Shown piece after piece: positions 51,401 to 60,145 of a DNA stretch of 64,000 nucleotides (its first letter is position 1; each line of letters opens with the position of its first letter). The DNA is from Aliiroseovarius sediminis. Its GTDB lineage: Bacteria; Pseudomonadota; Alphaproteobacteria; Rhodobacterales; Rhodobacteraceae. Where the stretch lies: NCBI RefSeq assembly GCF_022678485.1, contig NZ_JALBYP010000022.1:1-64000 (forward strand), written 5' to 3'. The position numbers were made by a program, and so were the translations under genes. The notes under the pieces are model-generated. The model had not been told where the DNA came from and made no database searches. It saw only the letters and a program-made list of their open reading frames with translations.

Positions 51401-54058
51401 ATGGTTGATTTGCCCAATGACATTGATCCCATTGAATCGCGCGAATGGCAGGAAGCGATAGAAGACGTCATCGCCCGCGACGGCCCGGACCGTGCCCATT
51501 TCCTGCTGGACAAGTCAGTGCAACAGGCCCGCGCCGCCGGGGCAAACCTGCCGTTTTCCGCGACAACGCCGTATCAAAACACGATCCCCTCGGATGAAGA
51601 AGTCGAGATCCCCGGCGACATGGACATGGAATGGCGCATCCGCACGATCAACCGCTGGAACGCCATGGCGACCGTCGTGCGCCGCAACAAGGTATCGTCG
51701 GAATATGGCGGACACATTGCGTCGTTTGCATCTTCGGCGGTCATGTATGACATCGGGCTAAACCACTTCTGGCGCTCGAAATCCGCGATCCACGGCGGCG
51801 ACCTTGTGTTTTTCCAAGGCCACGTGATCCCCGGCATTTATGCGCGATCTTTCATGGAAGGCCGCATTTCCGAAGAGCAGCTTGAAAACTTCCGGTCCGA
51901 GGTCGCAGGCGGCGGTTTGTCGTCCTATCCGCACCCCTGGCTGATGCCCGACTATTGGCAATTCCCGACCGTATCCATGGGTCTTGGCCCATTGATGGCG
52001 ATCTATCAGGCCAGGTTCATGAAATACATGCACAACCGCGGTCATATCGACATGGCCGACCGCAAGGTGTGGGTGTTCCTTGGCGACGGCGAAATGGACG
52101 AACCCGAAAGCCGGGGCGCCATCGACCTTGCTGCCCGCGAAGGGTTGGACAACCTGATCTTCGTCGTCAACTGCAACCTGCAACGGTTGGATGGCCCCGT
52201 GCGCGGCAACTCGAAAATCGTGCAGGAGCTGGAGGGCGGCTTTCGCGGCTCGGGCTGGAACGTCATCAAATTACTCTGGGGCAAAGGCTGGGACGAGCTG
52301 CTTGAAAAAGACACCACAGGGCGTCTGCGTCAGTTGATGGATGAAACCGTCGATGGAGACTATCAGACATTCAAATCGAAAGACGGCGCCTATATCCGTA
52401 AGCATTTCTTCGGCAAATACCCCGAAACGGCAGCGTTGGTCGAAGATTGGACTGATGACCAGATCTGGGCATTGCGTCGGGGCGGGCATGATCCGCAAAA
52501 GGTCTATACCGCCTTCAAACGCGCCACGGACAACAAAGGTCAGCCGACCTGCCTGTTGGTGAAAACCGTCAAAGGCTATGGCATGGGCACCGGCGGCGAA
52601 GGGATGAACACCTCGCACCAGCAAAAGAAACTGGCCGAGGATCAACTGCGCGCCTTCCGCGACCGTTTCGACATTCCCGTCAGCGACGAGGATCTGCCGA
52701 ACGCCCCCTTCGTCAAGCTGAACAATGCGCAGAAATCCTATCTTCTGGACCAGCGCAAGAAGCTCGGCGGCGACTTTCCCAAGCGCGACTGGCGCGAAAC
52801 GCCCAAGCTGGAAATCCCCGGTCTGGACAAGTTCGCGGCCCAGTTTAAAGGCACGGGCGAGCGTGAAATCTCGACCACCATGGCGTTTGTTCGCATCTTG
52901 ACCACGCTTCTGCGCGACAAGAATATCGGCAAGAACGTCGTGCCGATCGTGCCAGATGAAAGCCGCACCTTCGGGATGGAGGGTCTGTTCCGATCCGTCG
53001 GGATCTATAACCCCGAGGGCCAGAACTATACCCCCGAGGACGCCGACCAGATGATGTATTATAAGGAATCCATCAACGGCCAGGTGCTTCAGGAAGGCAT
53101 CAACGAAGCCGGTGCCATGGCTGACTGGATCGCGGCGGCGACGTCTTACTCCAACCACGGCGTCCCGATGGTTCCCTTCTACATCTATTATTCGATGTTC
53201 GGGTTCCAACGGATCGGCGATCTGGCATGGGCGGCGGGCGACAGCCGCGCGCGTGGCTTCATGCTGGGCGGCACCGCCGGGCGCACCACGCTGAACGGCG
53301 AAGGGTTGCAGCACGAAGATGGTCACAGCCACATTCTGGCCAGCACCATCCCGAACTGCATCACCTATGATCCGACTTTCCAATACGAGGTCGCGGTGAT
53401 CGTGCATAACGGTCTGCAACGGATGTATATCGATCAGGAAGACGTGTATTTCTATCTGACCCTGATGAACGAAAACTACTCGCACCCCGACATGCCAATG
53501 GGCGTCGAGGACGAGATCATCAAAGGTCTGTATCGTCTTGAAGAGGTCAAGAAGCCCGGCAAGAAACACGTCACCCTGATGGGGTCGGGCACGATCTTGG
53601 TGCAGGCCATGAAGGCCGCCGAGATGCTGAAAGAAGATTTCGGCGTCACGGCGGAAATCTGGTCGGCCACGTCCTTCAACGAACTGGCGCGTGATTGTCA
53701 GGATGCGGCCCGCTGGAACCGGCTGAACCCATTGTCCGAGCCGCGCGAACCCTTCGTGACCCAACAGCTGTCCAAGGCCAAGGGTCCGATCATCGCGGCG
53801 ACGGATTACATGAAAAACTATGCCGAGCAAATCCGGTCCTGCGTGCCGGGGCGTTATACGGTGCTGGGCACAGACGGCTTTGGTCGCTCGGACAGCCGCG
53901 TAAACCTGCGCCGCTTCTTTGAAGTAGACGCGAACCACATCGCCGCAGCCGCCATGGTGGACCTTTATCGTGACGGCAACGTTACGAAGAAACAGCTGCA
54001 AGACGCGCTTTCCAAATATGACATCGACGGCAACAAGCCCAACCCGCGCTTGGTGTGA
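51401..54058 (+). CDS. aceE: Pyruvate dehydrogenase E1, homodimeric AceE type
   Basis: An 885-residue ThDP enzyme decarboxylating pyruvate and acetylating the E2 lipoyl group. The ThDP motif runs from GDGEMDEPES to NCNLQRLDGPVRGN; the N-terminus DIDPIESREWQEAIEDVI and the C-terminal VLGTDGFGRSDSR are AceE marks. The length equals that of E. coli AceE (887). Many alphaproteobacteria use the two-gene alpha/beta E1 instead, so this single-chain form is worth noting. GGAGA precedes the ATG. E2 and E3 follow. Confidence 0.95.
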   Translation: MVDLPNDIDPIESREWQEAIEDVIARDGPDRAHFLLDKSVQQARAAGANLPFSATTPYQNTIPSDEEVEIPGDMDMEWRIRTINRWNAMATVVRRNKVSSEYGGHIASFASSAVMYDIGLNHFWRSKSAIHGGDLVFFQGHVIPGIYARSFMEGRISEEQLENFRSEVAGGGLSSYPHPWLMPDYWQFPTVSMGLGPLMAIYQARFMKYMHNRGHIDMADRKVWVFLGDGEMDEPESRGAIDLAAREGLDNLIFVVNCNLQRLDGPVRGNSKIVQELEGGFRGSGWNVIKLLWGKGWDELLEKDTTGRLRQLMDETVDGDYQTFKSKDGAYIRKHFFGKYPETAALVEDWTDDQIWALRRGGHDPQKVYTAFKRATDNKGQPTCLLVKTVKGYGMGTGGEGMNTSHQQKKLAEDQLRAFRDRFDIPVSDEDLPNAPFVKLNNAQKSYLLDQRKKLGGDFPKRDWRETPKLEIPGLDKFAAQFKGTGEREISTTMAFVRILTTLLRDKNIGKNVVPIVPDESRTFGMEGLFRSVGIYNPEGQNYTPEDADQMMYYKESINGQVLQEGINEAGAMADWIAAATSYSNHGVPMVPFYIYYSMFGFQRIGDLAWAAGDSRARGFMLGGTAGRTTLNGEGLQHEDGHSHILASTIPNCITYDPTFQYEVAVIVHNGLQRMYIDQEDVYFYLTLMNENYSHPDMPMGVEDEIIKGLYRLEEVKKPGKKHVTLMGSGTILVQAMKAAEMLKEDFGVTAEIWSATSFNELARDCQDAARWNRLNPLSEPREPFVTQQLSKAKGPIIAATDYMKNYAEQIRSCVPGRYTVLGTDGFGRSDSRVNLRRFFEVDANHIAAAAMVDLYRDGNVTKKQLQDALSKYDIDGNKPNPRLV

Positions 54059-54081
54059 ACGGACAGACAGGAGATTATACA

Positions 54082-55347
54082 ATGACGATCGAAGTAAAAG
54101 TTCCCGACATCGGTGATTTTTCCGACGTGCCCGTTGTGACCGTTCTGGTCAGCGTGGGCGACGTGATTGCCGAAGAAGACCCAATTATCGAACTGGAAAG
54201 CGACAAGGCGACACTGGAAGTGCCATCGCCCGCCGCCGGTAAAGTGGCCGAGATTAAAGTGTCCGAAGGCGATAATGTATCTGAAGGCGCGCTGATCCTG
54301 CTGCTGGAAGGTGATGGCGCGGGCGCAGACAGCCCGGCGCCTGCAGCCGACGCGGCCCCCGCGCCCGCCGCTGCACCGGCACCTGCCGCCGCCCCGACCC
54401 CTGCCCCTGCGGCGGTGACGGATGCGGGCTTTGGCAAGGCCCATGCCAGCCCCTCGGTCCGTGCCTTTGCCCGCCAGTTGGACATTGATCTGGCGCAGAT
54501 CAACGGATCAGGCCGCAAGGGTCGCATCCTGCGCGAGGACGTGACCGCGTTCCTGAAAACCCAATCAGCGCCTGCGGGTGGCGGTGCAGCTGCCAGTGGC
54601 GGCATGGGCATTCCGCCGATCCCCGCCGTCGACTTCTCGAAATTCGGCCCGACCGAAGATGTCGAGATGCCGCGCATCAAGAAACTGTCCGGCCCCGCAC
54701 TGCATCGCTCGTGGCTGAACATCCCGCATGTCACCCATAACGAAGAAGCCGACATCACCGATCTGGACGCCTATCGTAAGGAACTGGATACAGCGGCCAA
54801 GGCTGACGGCTATCGCGTTACGCTTCTGTCTTTTGTGATCAAGGCCAGCGTCTCGGCGCTGAAACAGCATTGGGAGGTGAACTCCTCGATCCACCCTGAC
54901 GGCGACAAGCTGATCCGCAAGGATTTCTATAACATCGGCTTTGCTGCCGACACGCCAAACGGGCTGATGGTGCCGGTGATCAAGGACGCCGACCGCAAGG
55001 GGATCATCGAGGTTTCCAAAGAACTGGGCGAGTTGTCCGCCAAGGCGCGCGACGGCAAGCTGAAGGGCGACGACATGTCTGGTGCGACCTTCACCATCTC
55101 GTCTTTGGGCGGGATTGGTGGCACGTCGTTCACCCCCATCGTCAATGCACCCGAGGTCGCCATTCTGGGTCTGACCCGGTCGAAAATGGCCCCGGTCTGG
55201 GACAAAGAGAAGGGCGAGTTCGTACCGCGCAACATGCAGCCGCTCAGCCTGTCCTATGACCACCGCGCCATTGACGGTGCACTGGCCGCGCGCTTCTCGG
55301 CGACATTGAAACACCTGCTCGGCGATGTGCGCCGGCTGATGCTGTAA
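54082..55347 (+). CDS. aceF: Pyruvate dehydrogenase E2, dihydrolipoyl acetyltransferase
   Basis: A 421-residue E2. One N-terminal lipoyl domain carries the lipoyl-lysine K42 in [11 protein letters not shown]. An Ala/Pro linker (about 85-122) leads to the peripheral-subunit-binding domain ([32 protein letters not shown]) and the catalytic domain with the active-site region [23 protein letters not shown] precedes the ATG at 54082; a GTG at 54055 overlapping aceE is less likely. E. coli AceF has three lipoyl domains; here there is one. Confidence 0.94.
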   Translation: MTIEVKVPDIGDFSDVPVVTVLVSVGDVIAEEDPIIELESDKATLEVPSPAAGKVAEIKVSEGDNVSEGALILLLEGDGAGADSPAPAADAAPAPAAAPAPAAAPTPAPAAVTDAGFGKAHASPSVRAFARQLDIDLAQINGSGRKGRILREDVTAFLKTQSAPAGGGAAASGGMGIPPIPAVDFSKFGPTEDVEMPRIKKLSGPALHRSWLNIPHVTHNEEADITDLDAYRKELDTAAKADGYRVTLLSFVIKASVSALKQHWEVNSSIHPDGDKLIRKDFYNIGFAADTPNGLMVPVIKDADRKGIIEVSKELGELSAKARDGKLKGDDMSGATFTISSLGGIGGTSFTPIVNAPEVAILGLTRSKMAPVWDKEKGEFVPRNMQPLSLSYDHRAIDGALAARFSATLKHLLGDVRRLML

Positions 55348-55360
55348 GGGGGACGATCTG

Positions 55361-57103
55361 ATGGATGTGAAAGTTCCTGATATTGGCGACTTCTCGGATG
55401 TGCCGGTTATCGGCATTCTGGTGGCCGTGGGCGACACGGTCGAAGCCGAAGACCCGCTGTTAGAGCTGGAAAGCGACAAGGCCACGATGGAAGTCCCCTC
55501 GCCCGCCGCTGGCGTGGTGAAGGAAATCAAGGTCTCCGAAGGCGATACCGTGTCCGAAGGATCGGTCATCATGGTGCTGGACAGCGCGGATGCGGGCGAT
55601 GCGCCAGCCAAGGCTGCTCCGGCAGAAGCTGCGCCTGCCCCCGCACCTGCCGCGATTGCGGCAACGGGCACGGCGACCGGCCCCGGTGACGTGCATGGCG
55701 AAGTGGTTGTGCTAGGCTCTGGCCCCGGTGGCTACACCGCCGCTTTCCGCGCCGCAGATCTTGGTAAAAAGGTCGTGCTGATCGAAAAAGACAGCTCGCT
55801 TGGTGGTGTCTGCCTGAACGTGGGCTGTATCCCATCGAAAGCGCTTCTGCACGCCGCCAAGGTGATCACCGAAGCCGAGGAAATGGGCGATCATGGTATC
55901 GCCTTCTCGAAACCCAAGATCAAGCTGGACGACCTGCGCGACTGGAAATCTTCCGTTGTGAACGGACTGACCGGCGGTCTGTCCGGGCTGGCGAAAGCCC
56001 GCAAGGTGCAGGTCGTGACCGGTTATGGCCGCTTCTCTGGCCCGAACATGATCGAGGTGCAGACCGATGACGGCCTGACCAAAGTCAGCTTTGATCAATG
56101 TGTCATCGCCGCAGGCTCCGAACCCGTCACCCTGCCCTTCATCCCCCATGACGACCAGCGCGTGATCGACAGCACGGGCGCGTTGGAGCTTGAGGATATT
56201 CCCAAGCGCCTTCTGGTTCTGGGCGGTGGGATCATCGGGCTGGAAATGGCCACGGTCTATGACGCACTCGGGTCAAAAGTCACGATTGTCGAGTTTATGG
56301 ACCAGATCATTCCCGGTGCCGACAAGGACATCGTGAAGCCGCTGCACAAGCGGATCGAGGGTCGCTATGAAGCGATCTTGACCAAGACGAAAGTCACTGC
56401 GGTCGAGGCGCAGAAGAAGGGCTTGAAGGTCACGATGGAAGGCCCGGACGGCGAGAAAACCGACACGTTCGACAAGGTGTTGGTCGCGGTCGGGCGCAAA
56501 CCCAACGGCCATATGGTCGACGCCGAAAAAGCAGGCGTTGCCGTGGACGACCGTGGCTTCATCCACGTCGACAACCAGCAGCGCACCGGCGTTTCGCACA
56601 TCTTCGCCATCGGCGATGTCGTCGGCCAGCCGATGCTGGCGCACAAAGCAGTGCATGAAGGCAAAGTGGCAGCCGAAGTTGCCGCCGGTCAAAAGCGCTT
56701 CTTTGACGCCCGCGTTATCCCGTCCGTCGCCTATACCGACCCCGAGGTCGCATGGGTTGGCCTGACGGAAACCGAAGCCAAAGCGCAGGGTATCAAGGTC
56801 GGCAAGGGCAGCTTCCCTTGGGCAGCCTCTGGCCGGGCGCTAAGCCTTGCGCGGTCTGAGGGCATCACCAAACTGCTCTTCGATGAAGAGGATGATCGCG
56901 TGATCGGCGCCGGCATCGTCGGCCCCAACGCAGGCGATCTGATCGCCGAGGTTGCACTGGCGATCGAAATGGGCGCCGATGCGGTCGATCTGGGTCACAC
57001 CATCCACCCGCACCCGACCCTGTCAGAAACAGTGAACTTCGCCGCCGAGATGTTCGAAGGCACCATCACCGACCTGATGCCGCCGAAGAAACGCAAGACG
57101 TGA
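55361..57103 (+). CDS. lpdA: Dihydrolipoyl dehydrogenase (E3) with N-terminal lipoyl domain
   Basis: A 580-residue E3. Residues 1-80 form a lipoyl domain with K40 in [11 protein letters not shown], nearly the same as that of E2; an Ala/Pro linker (about 82-105) follows. The flavoprotein starts with [22 protein letters not shown]; the redox disulfide is [17 protein letters not shown]; the NAD motif is [13 protein letters not shown]; the C-terminal His-Glu is [12 protein letters not shown]. The same fused form is known from Neisseria and Ralstonia relatives. It regenerates lipoamide for E2. Confidence 0.95.
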   Translation: MDVKVPDIGDFSDVPVIGILVAVGDTVEAEDPLLELESDKATMEVPSPAAGVVKEIKVSEGDTVSEGSVIMVLDSADAGDAPAKAAPAEAAPAPAPAAIAATGTATGPGDVHGEVVVLGSGPGGYTAAFRAADLGKKVVLIEKDSSLGGVCLNVGCIPSKALLHAAKVITEAEEMGDHGIAFSKPKIKLDDLRDWKSSVVNGLTGGLSGLAKARKVQVVTGYGRFSGPNMIEVQTDDGLTKVSFDQCVIAAGSEPVTLPFIPHDDQRVIDSTGALELEDIPKRLLVLGGGIIGLEMATVYDALGSKVTIVEFMDQIIPGADKDIVKPLHKRIEGRYEAILTKTKVTAVEAQKKGLKVTMEGPDGEKTDTFDKVLVAVGRKPNGHMVDAEKAGVAVDDRGFIHVDNQQRTGVSHIFAIGDVVGQPMLAHKAVHEGKVAAEVAAGQKRFFDARVIPSVAYTDPEVAWVGLTETEAKAQGIKVGKGSFPWAASGRALSLARSEGITKLLFDEEDDRVIGAGIVGPNAGDLIAEVALAIEMGADAVDLGHTIHPHPTLSETVNFAAEMFEGTITDLMPPKKRKT

Positions 57104-57137
57104 CCCACGGCCCAGATCGGGCCAACCAAGCACCCAA

Positions 57138-57164
57138 GGCGCGCCCGTCGTGGCGCGCCTTTTT
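57138..57164 (+). terminator. Rho-independent terminator of the pyruvate dehydrogenase operon
   Basis: GGCGCGCC at 57138-57145 and 57152-57159 form the stem (extended by AA/TT), with a six-base loop and a run of five T. The arms are the same octamer as in the terminator after tupA. Confidence 0.85.
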
Positions 57165-57226
57165 CTATGTTGCAGGGCCGCGCGCTGCGCCCTAGGAACC
57201 AAGGGACCGAAACACGAGCACCTTTC

Positions 57227-57979
57227 ATGCAAGACTTCATCATCCTGGCCATCGCCGCCTATGCAGCGGGCGTTTTGAACACGATTGCAGGGGGCGGCAC
57301 TTTCCTGACCCTGCCCGCACTGGTCTTTACCGGTGTGCCAGTGGTCGCGGCAAACGCCACCAGCGCCGTGGCGGTATTCCCCGGTTATCTGGGCGGCGCG
57401 TTGGGATTCCTGCCGGAATTGCGCAGCTTTGATCGCAAGCTGATGGTCAAATTGACCGTGGTCACGCTGGCTGGCGGAGTGGTGGGCGCGGGGCTACTGT
57501 TGATCTCGTCCGACAAGGCATTCTCTGCCGTGGTGCCATTTCTGCTGCTCGCCGCCACTCTGGTCTTCCTGTTTGGCAACCGCTTGCGGGAATGGAGCGC
57601 CAAGCACAGCCGCTCCGTCACCCCCTATGGCGCGGTCGGGCTGTTCTTAATCAGCATTTATGGCGGTTATTTCAACGGTGGGCTTGGCATCGTTCTGCTG
57701 GCGCTGTTTTCGCTGTGGGGCATGTCCAACATCCACCAGATGAACGGGCTGAAAAACGGGTTGTCCTTCGCGCTCTCCGCCATCTCGGTCGCGATTTTTG
57801 CGCTGGCGGGGCTGGTGGCATGGCCGCAGGCGCTGGTGATGATGGTCGCATCCACCATTGGCGGATACACCGGCGCCCCTGTCGCCCGCGCCATCCCGGT
57901 GCCAATGCTGCGCCTGATCATCGCCATCATCGGCTTCTCGATGAGCGCGGTGTTTTTCTATCGCTTCCTTGCAGGCTGA
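57227..57979 (+). CDS. TSUP-family membrane permease (TauE/SafE type)
   Basis: A 250-residue membrane protein with seven or eight helices. The family start IAAYAAGVLNTIAGGGTFLTLPALVFTGVPVVAANATSAVAVFPG is clear, and GGYFNGGLGIVLLALFSLWG is the second-half repeat. TSUP proteins move sulfite, sulfonates or other small organic anions; the substrate here is unknown. The ATG at 57227 begins the conserved region; the ribosome site is weak. It is convergent with the AmiS/UreI gene, ends four bases apart. Confidence 0.88.
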   Translation: MQDFIILAIAAYAAGVLNTIAGGGTFLTLPALVFTGVPVVAANATSAVAVFPGYLGGALGFLPELRSFDRKLMVKLTVVTLAGGVVGAGLLLISSDKAFSAVVPFLLLAATLVFLFGNRLREWSAKHSRSVTPYGAVGLFLISIYGGYFNGGLGIVLLALFSLWGMSNIHQMNGLKNGLSFALSAISVAIFALAGLVAWPQALVMMVASTIGGYTGAPVARAIPVPMLRLIIAIIGFSMSAVFFYRFLAG

Positions 57980-57983
57980 CCTG

Positions 57984-58490
57984 TCACGGCATCACCCCGT
58001 GCAGATACAAAAGCCCCGGCAGCCAGCCGGTCAGAACGCCAGTGGCGAACGTTGCCGCGACCGTCAGCTTGCGAATGTGCCAGCCCAGCCCCAGCTCCAA
58101 GAAGTAAATGAACCACAGCGTCGACCACGCCGCCCAGCTTGCCGCCATCCACACCCCCCAAAGGGACGGTGACACGGCAACGAACGCCATCGGCAGAACC
58201 GTGATCGCGACGAACAGGCTGAACCAGCCCAGCCCCCGCCCGTCGCAACCCGTCGCGCGGTTATAGGCCACCCACCCATAGGTGATCGCAAACAACAGTG
58301 TCATCGCCGCGTTGCGCACCCCTTCTTGGTCCACAGCCCCCACAGTCAGCCCTAAAGCGACCGAGGTCGAAATCGCGGCAACCGCCACGTTGATCACGAT
58401 GATCTCGCGATCTTCAATCCGACCGGCCAGCCAGATGCTGTTCAAAACCAGTACAGCGCCGACATATAACAACGTGATCCCCAGCAACAT
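57984..58490 (-). CDS. AmiS/UreI-family urea or amide channel
   Basis: A 168-residue, six-helix membrane protein. The start MLLGITLLYVGAVLVLNSIW and the later AITYGWVAYN, LGWFSLFVAITVLPMAF and WSTLWFIYFLELGLG match the AmiS/UreI family, as does LTGWLPGLLYLHGV at the end. H. pylori UreI is an acid-gated urea channel; AmiS acts with amidase. No urease or amidase gene is in the window. Nearby AllA and creatinase both release urea, so urea movement is the likely role. Confidence 0.85.
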   Translation of the reverse strand: MLLGITLLYVGAVLVLNSIWLAGRIEDREIIVINVAVAAISTSVALGLTVGAVDQEGVRNAAMTLLFAITYGWVAYNRATGCDGRGLGWFSLFVAITVLPMAFVAVSPSLWGVWMAASWAAWSTLWFIYFLELGLGWHIRKLTVAATFATGVLTGWLPGLLYLHGVMP

Positions 58491-58515
58491 GCACGCGCCC
58501 TTCTTAAACGAGAAA

Positions 58516-58539
58516 GGGAAGGGACAAACGCCCCTTCCC
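58516..58539 (-). terminator. Hairpin after the minus-strand NCS2 permease
   Basis: GGGAAGGG (58516-58523) and CCCTTCCC (58532-58539) form an 8-bp stem with an eight-base loop. In the minus direction TTTCTCG follows. It lies between the permease stop and the AmiS/UreI start, so it may terminate or reduce readthrough into the channel gene. Confidence 0.55.
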
Positions 58540-58568
58540 CGGTTTTCAAAAGCTGTCAGATCCGCAGA

Positions 58569-60065
58569 TCAGTGACCGCCATCGGACTGTTTCGCAGCCT
58601 CGACCATCTCATCTTCCGTGATCTCCTTGGTGCCGTTCAGCACGATGTTCAGCACGACCGACGCAATCGCTGCCAGCAGGATACCCGAGTGGATCAGCGG
58701 CTCGATCGAGTGCGGAAGCCACATGGTAAACTTCGGCGCGATCAAGGGGATCATGCCCATACCAAGCGAAATAGCGACGATCAGACCGTTGTTACGGTTG
58801 GTCTTGAAGTCAACGCCACCCAGAATACGAACACCCGTCGCGGCCACCATTCCGAACATCACCAGACCGGCACCGCCCAGAACGGCGACCGGCAGGGCCT
58901 CAACCAAGGCGCCCATCTTGGGCACCAGACCCAGCACGATCATGATCGCACCACCAGCCACACAGACATACCGGCTTCGGATACCCGTCACACCGACAAG
59001 GCCAACGTTTTGACTGAACGAGGTATAGGGGAAGGTGTTGAACATCCCACCGATCAGCGTGCCCAGACCATCGGTGCGCAGACCGGCCGACAGCGACGGA
59101 CGCTCGATCTTCCGGTTGCACATCTCGCCCAAGGCCAGGAACATGCCAGTCGATTCAATCATCACCACGATCATGACAAGCGTCATGGTCAGGATCATGA
59201 TCGGGTCGAAAATCGGCAGGCCAAAGCGGAATGGCGTGATCAGGGCAAACCACTTGGCATGACCGACCGTGTCGAAATGCATCATCCCGATCGAGGCCGC
59301 AAAGACCGCGCCCACGATAATCCCCAACAGGACCGAGATATTGGCAAGAAAGCCCGTTGCGTATTTCATCACAACGATGATCGTCAGCAGCACAAGGCCG
59401 GAAATCATCATGTTCTGCGGCGTTGCATATTGCGGGTTGTCCACCGTCGGCGCCACGGTCAAACCGTCTGGCACTGCCGGGATGGCACCGCTTGCCAGCA
59501 TACCACGCACTTCCTCAAGCCACGCCGTATGGGTCGGATCAACGATCGCGGGCGCTGTGGGGCCAACCGGCAGGCCGAAGATCCAATTGATCCCGACGCG
59601 CATCAAGGTGACACCGATCACCAGAATGATCGTGCCCGTGACGACGGGCGGAAAGAACCGCAACATTCGGCTGACAAGTGGCGCGATCAGCATCGCGATA
59701 ATGCCTGCGCCGATAATGGCGCCAAAGATCATACGCGCGCCATCCACGCCGGGATTTGCCACCGCGATCGACACCATCGGCCCGACCGAAGCAAAGGTCA
59801 CACCCATCATGACCGGCATCTTGATGCCAAACCATTTGGACGCACCCATCGACTGAATGATCGTCACGACACCGCAAACAAACAGGTCAGCCGAAATCAG
59901 GAACGCCACCTGTTCAGGGTTCAATTTCAGCACGCGCCCGACGATCAGCGGCACCGCGATAGCACCGGCATACATTACCAGAACGTGTTGTAATCCAAGG
60001 GTAAATAATTTTGCGGGCGGCAGTTTTTCGTCAACCGGGTCCACGTCGGTGGTTATTGTTGTCAT
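58569..60065 (-). CDS. NCS2-family nucleobase permease (xanthine/urate, PbuX/UacT-like)
   Basis: A 499-residue symporter. The NCS2 motif is YTSFSQNVGLVGVTGIRSRYV, and ILGGVDFKTNRNNGLIVAISLGMGMIPLIAP is typical of the xanthine/urate branch. The start LFTLGLQHVLVMYAGAIAVPLIVG is family-standard. GGAGGAGGA precedes the ATG at 60065; a TTG at 60095 is less likely. It is distinct in sequence from the 49746-51182 permease, so the locus encodes two nucleobase importers, perhaps for different purines. The AmiS/UreI gene follows. Confidence 0.9.
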   Translation of the reverse strand: MTTITTDVDPVDEKLPPAKLFTLGLQHVLVMYAGAIAVPLIVGRVLKLNPEQVAFLISADLFVCGVVTIIQSMGASKWFGIKMPVMMGVTFASVGPMVSIAVANPGVDGARMIFGAIIGAGIIAMLIAPLVSRMLRFFPPVVTGTIILVIGVTLMRVGINWIFGLPVGPTAPAIVDPTHTAWLEEVRGMLASGAIPAVPDGLTVAPTVDNPQYATPQNMMISGLVLLTIIVVMKYATGFLANISVLLGIIVGAVFAASIGMMHFDTVGHAKWFALITPFRFGLPIFDPIMILTMTLVMIVVMIESTGMFLALGEMCNRKIERPSLSAGLRTDGLGTLIGGMFNTFPYTSFSQNVGLVGVTGIRSRYVCVAGGAIMIVLGLVPKMGALVEALPVAVLGGAGLVMFGMVAATGVRILGGVDFKTNRNNGLIVAISLGMGMIPLIAPKFTMWLPHSIEPLIHSGILLAAIASVVLNIVLNGTKEITEDEMVEAAKQSDGGH

Positions 60066-60097
60066 TTGGGTCTTCCTCCTCCAAATTTGTTTCAAGT

Positions 60098-60138
60098 CCG
60101 GGGAGCCGCGCCGACCCTACGCCCATTCGGCACCCCGG
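60098..60138 (-). other. Imperfect hairpin between maeB and the NCS2 permease
   Basis: CCGGGGAGCCG (60098-60108) and CGGCACCCCGG (60128-60138) pair over 11 bases with one mismatch, across a 19-base loop. It begins eight bases after the maeB stop in the minus direction. No T run follows. It may weaken readthrough from maeB. Confidence 0.45.
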
Positions 60139-60145
60139 TTTGTTT

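Noticed and set aside
52271-54082. Open frame of about 600 codons antisense to aceE
   Set aside because: aceE is unambiguous and the antisense product shows no family features.
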